64,000 bases of DNA from positions 13,031,037-13,095,036 of the forward strand of contig NC_052673.1 in NCBI RefSeq assembly GCF_016802725.1, written 5' to 3'. The stretch is from Solenopsis invicta. Its lineage: Eukaryota; Arthropoda; Insecta; Hymenoptera; Formicidae. The position numbers and the translations under genes were made by a program. Positions 61,580 through 64,000 of the stretch are shown here, in pieces; the stretch's first letter is position 1, and each line of letters opens with the position of its first letter. The notes under the pieces were generated by a model. That model had not been told where the DNA came from and ran no database searches. It saw only the letters and a program-made list of their open reading frames with translations.

Positions 61580-64000
61580 CCTTTTGATCCCGCGAGCGGG
61601 AGATACTATTACTACTGCTAGAATAAGAAACGCAACAGGAATACTTGAATGCGAAAACCAGATTAAGATCTTATTCTTTTCAAATATTAGTACAATATTA
61701 AAATATCGTCAGATCTTTTGAAGTGTTTCATAAATCTTAATCTATCTCTCTAAAGATTAACGGTAAAAAAAGTGTACTTTATAAAAAATGAATCACTTAC
61801 CCAAAAAATTCTATATCGTTACGAATATTATCGGAAGAAGAGTAGTTTCATTAACTTTGCTAATAAGCAAAGCTGTTCAAGGAAATATGTTTTATCATTT
61901 GTAATTTAAGAAACCTGTTCAGAGAATGTCTTGAAATTTTCGGAGACAGTTCCGGTATGTAAGAATCGTGCGAAATAATAGTAGAGTAATTGCCAATTAC
62001 GTATGTTAGTTTAACATGTACTATATACATGTTTGTGACTCGGAGGCGGATCTATTCCGGGACGAACTATGCAACCGCTGGAGGCGTTGCATGTGCAAGG
62101 GCCTCGTTAGGTCATAACTCTGTCGCGTTATATGAGTCGATCATCATCTAAGTCTTCTTCAATCTTACATTATATACGCTGCCATATCATAAGAGATCTT
62201 GCGTTGCTCGAATTTTGCCTTACCCCTCCCACCCATTAATTTCATTAAAAATTTTTTCCACCGTAAATTCGCGAAAAGTCGCCAGGCAATTTTCTTGGAA
62301 TGCAATTTTAAGATCGTTAATTTCAGTTATCGTGTAGCTTATAAGATTTACAAACTCCGTTATGCAACAGCCGCATTAAATCAATTTGGAAAGACATCGC
62401 TGAGCGCACGCTAAGTGCATCGACGAAATTACCGCCACGTTAAACACATATCTAACCGAAATTACAGAACGCAGAATCCTTGCGCAGAGGAGAGCGAAGA
62501 GACACTCCTTATATATTCCCGAATAAATACAATGCGGCACGTGAAGGGCCCGCTGCTTAAATTACGGCCATGAAGGTATTGCATTTATTCCAACGTTGCG
62601 CCAGGGAGACAAAATTGCGCCATTTTCCGGAACAAATGGTTCCTACATACGGAAGCAATACGCACCTTCTCGTATGCACCCATTCCTTCGGGTACGAAAT
62701 TATAACGGATATATCGCAACTTTCGCCCCGTAGCGCGCATTTGCGTACGTACGTTTGCGGATAGTACACCTCGGTCTTTCGCGCCGAGGATGATTCATGT
62801 CCACGTTGAATATAATACGTTGGAAATAGAAAGTTATCGAGCAGCGTGATTTATCGATTGATGTCTACATTTGTCAACCGGCAAAATATTGCAAGTGTCA
62901 GTTATCGACCTTTGTCAGCGGCGAGAAATCTCTCAGCGAATCGAGCTTATAACACTTAGGATAAAACTTGGAAGAGATCGTCTCGTATTATAAAAAGCTG
63001 ATTTAAATGTTGCTTCCTTCAAAAGTTATTACGTTATTTTGTATTGCGTTAAATAGTCGGTAATAGATATTGTAATTTTTATTTCTCATAACCGTGATAA
63101 TATAAATGTGCAATTATAGTTTGCAACACTTCGTAGATCTTTATACCAAAGTATACTCAATAGAATTGAGTCATTATTCATAATTATTTATAGCATTTAT
63201 GGTACTTGTGGTATTTATTACGTAAATATCTTATTACTTTTAATTTTGTAGCCATTGATTATCATTAAAAAATATTTAAAGTATATGCCGCGGGACTATT
63301 TTGCGATCAATAACGTTTTTTAAATTAACAATTAGATAAATCTAATATTTCTGGTAAATCAAAAATTACTACTTTGATGTCATCTCGCTTTTTATTATAA
63401 AATTTCACAAATTGTAATACAAGTTTGAAAAGACTAGACTAATTCGATCTATGGATCACGAACAGCCAGCTTCTTAGATTGGTTTCTCACGTTTTATTCT
63501 TATGTTTTATTACGTCCGGTTCGCTCTCCGGAAAGCGGCATTAATTAAGCGGGAACGTGACGTAACGATGCTGCTGCGATCGGATCCGACAATGCAGCGG
63601 TGCTATGCCTCCCGGTGTTAAATGCGCCCAGAGCACCTCACTCTTTGGAGAACAGGAGGCTAGGAGATGAGAGAAGGGAGGAAGGGAACGAGCTCCCCTC
63701 GTCCACCAGAAGTACAAACTGGTTTCGGAAGAGAGATGCCGTCTCCTGCCTCCTATCCTATGCCACCATCCTCATTGCTCCCCGCCCCCTCGTTCTCCTT
63801 CTCATACGACGGAACGAAGTCGATCGGGACTCTCTCGTTCAAGTCGGGCCTCGCTCGTCTTATTCTTCGGGTTCTCTATCTCGGCGAAAAATCTATGTCA
63901 ACCGACATGTTGACACGTGTTTAAATGTGGCGGGCGCGCGAGCTCGCGCGGAAAGAGACGAGGGAACGGGACCGGGAGAGAGAGGGGCTTTGGAAGTCGG
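61580..64000. other. Candidate first large intron, with right-edge GC island
   Basis: AT-rich sequence without a supportable gene from 61620 to 63470, with moderately GC-rich patches at 62040-62110, 62430-62560 and 62690-62800. From 63510 the sequence becomes GC-rich and purine-biased again (for example 63650-63690 and 63950-64000). This may be another regulatory island or exon cut by the window edge. The 85-codon frame at 63667-63924 is Pro/Ser-rich and not recognised. Confidence 0.4.

Noticed and set aside
61066..61587. 173-codon + strand frame rich in Lys, Arg and Glu
   Set aside because: Its composition follows the GA/AAAG purine tract, and a similar minus-strand frame overlaps it; it also runs through a consensus donor.

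Overview
This 64 kb window looks like non-coding insect DNA. AT-rich 'seas' full of A/T runs alternate with short GC-rich islands in which CpG is abundant. That pattern fits a hymenopteran genome, an ant more than a bee, but this rests on composition and repeat style only, because no recognisable protein, tRNA, rRNA or transposase is present. I read both strands and found no coding exon I can assign to a gene family. The open frames are short, overlap each other and mostly follow low-complexity sequence. One 243-codon frame at 18.16-18.89 kb is longer than chance predicts and is listed at low confidence. The best overall reading is intergenic or giant-intron regulatory DNA next to a gene on the + strand.

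Layout: 1-8.4 kb is AT-rich with small islands. 8.39-9.06 kb is a CpG island that could be a minus-strand first exon with a consensus splice donor. 9-20 kb is mixed, with simple repeats and strong hairpins. 20.7-22.1 kb holds a duplicated ~120 bp element and a long stem-loop. 27.9-31 kb is the largest internal island cluster and carries three copies of a 34 bp element, one inverted. 33.7-36.4 kb is an array of four clear copies and one decayed copy of a ~200 bp non-coding element. 36.5-52.6 kb alternates islands and AT-rich DNA. 52.6-52.8 kb is a small element with 36 bp inverted ends. 57.6-61.6 kb is a GC-rich, promoter-like stretch followed by a long purine-rich segment ending in a consensus splice donor, most simply a + strand promoter with 5' untranslated exons. 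61.6-64 kb would then be intron, with another GC-rich island at the right edge.

The unusual content is a set of local, diverged duplications of non-coding elements (33.7-36.4, 27.9-30.6 and 20.7/21.6 kb). They do not keep a reading frame but do keep motif order and spacing. I interpret them as duplicated regulatory modules or structured RNA units; decayed satellite or transposon copies remain possible. No database, folding or conservation run was available, so every functional reading is provisional.
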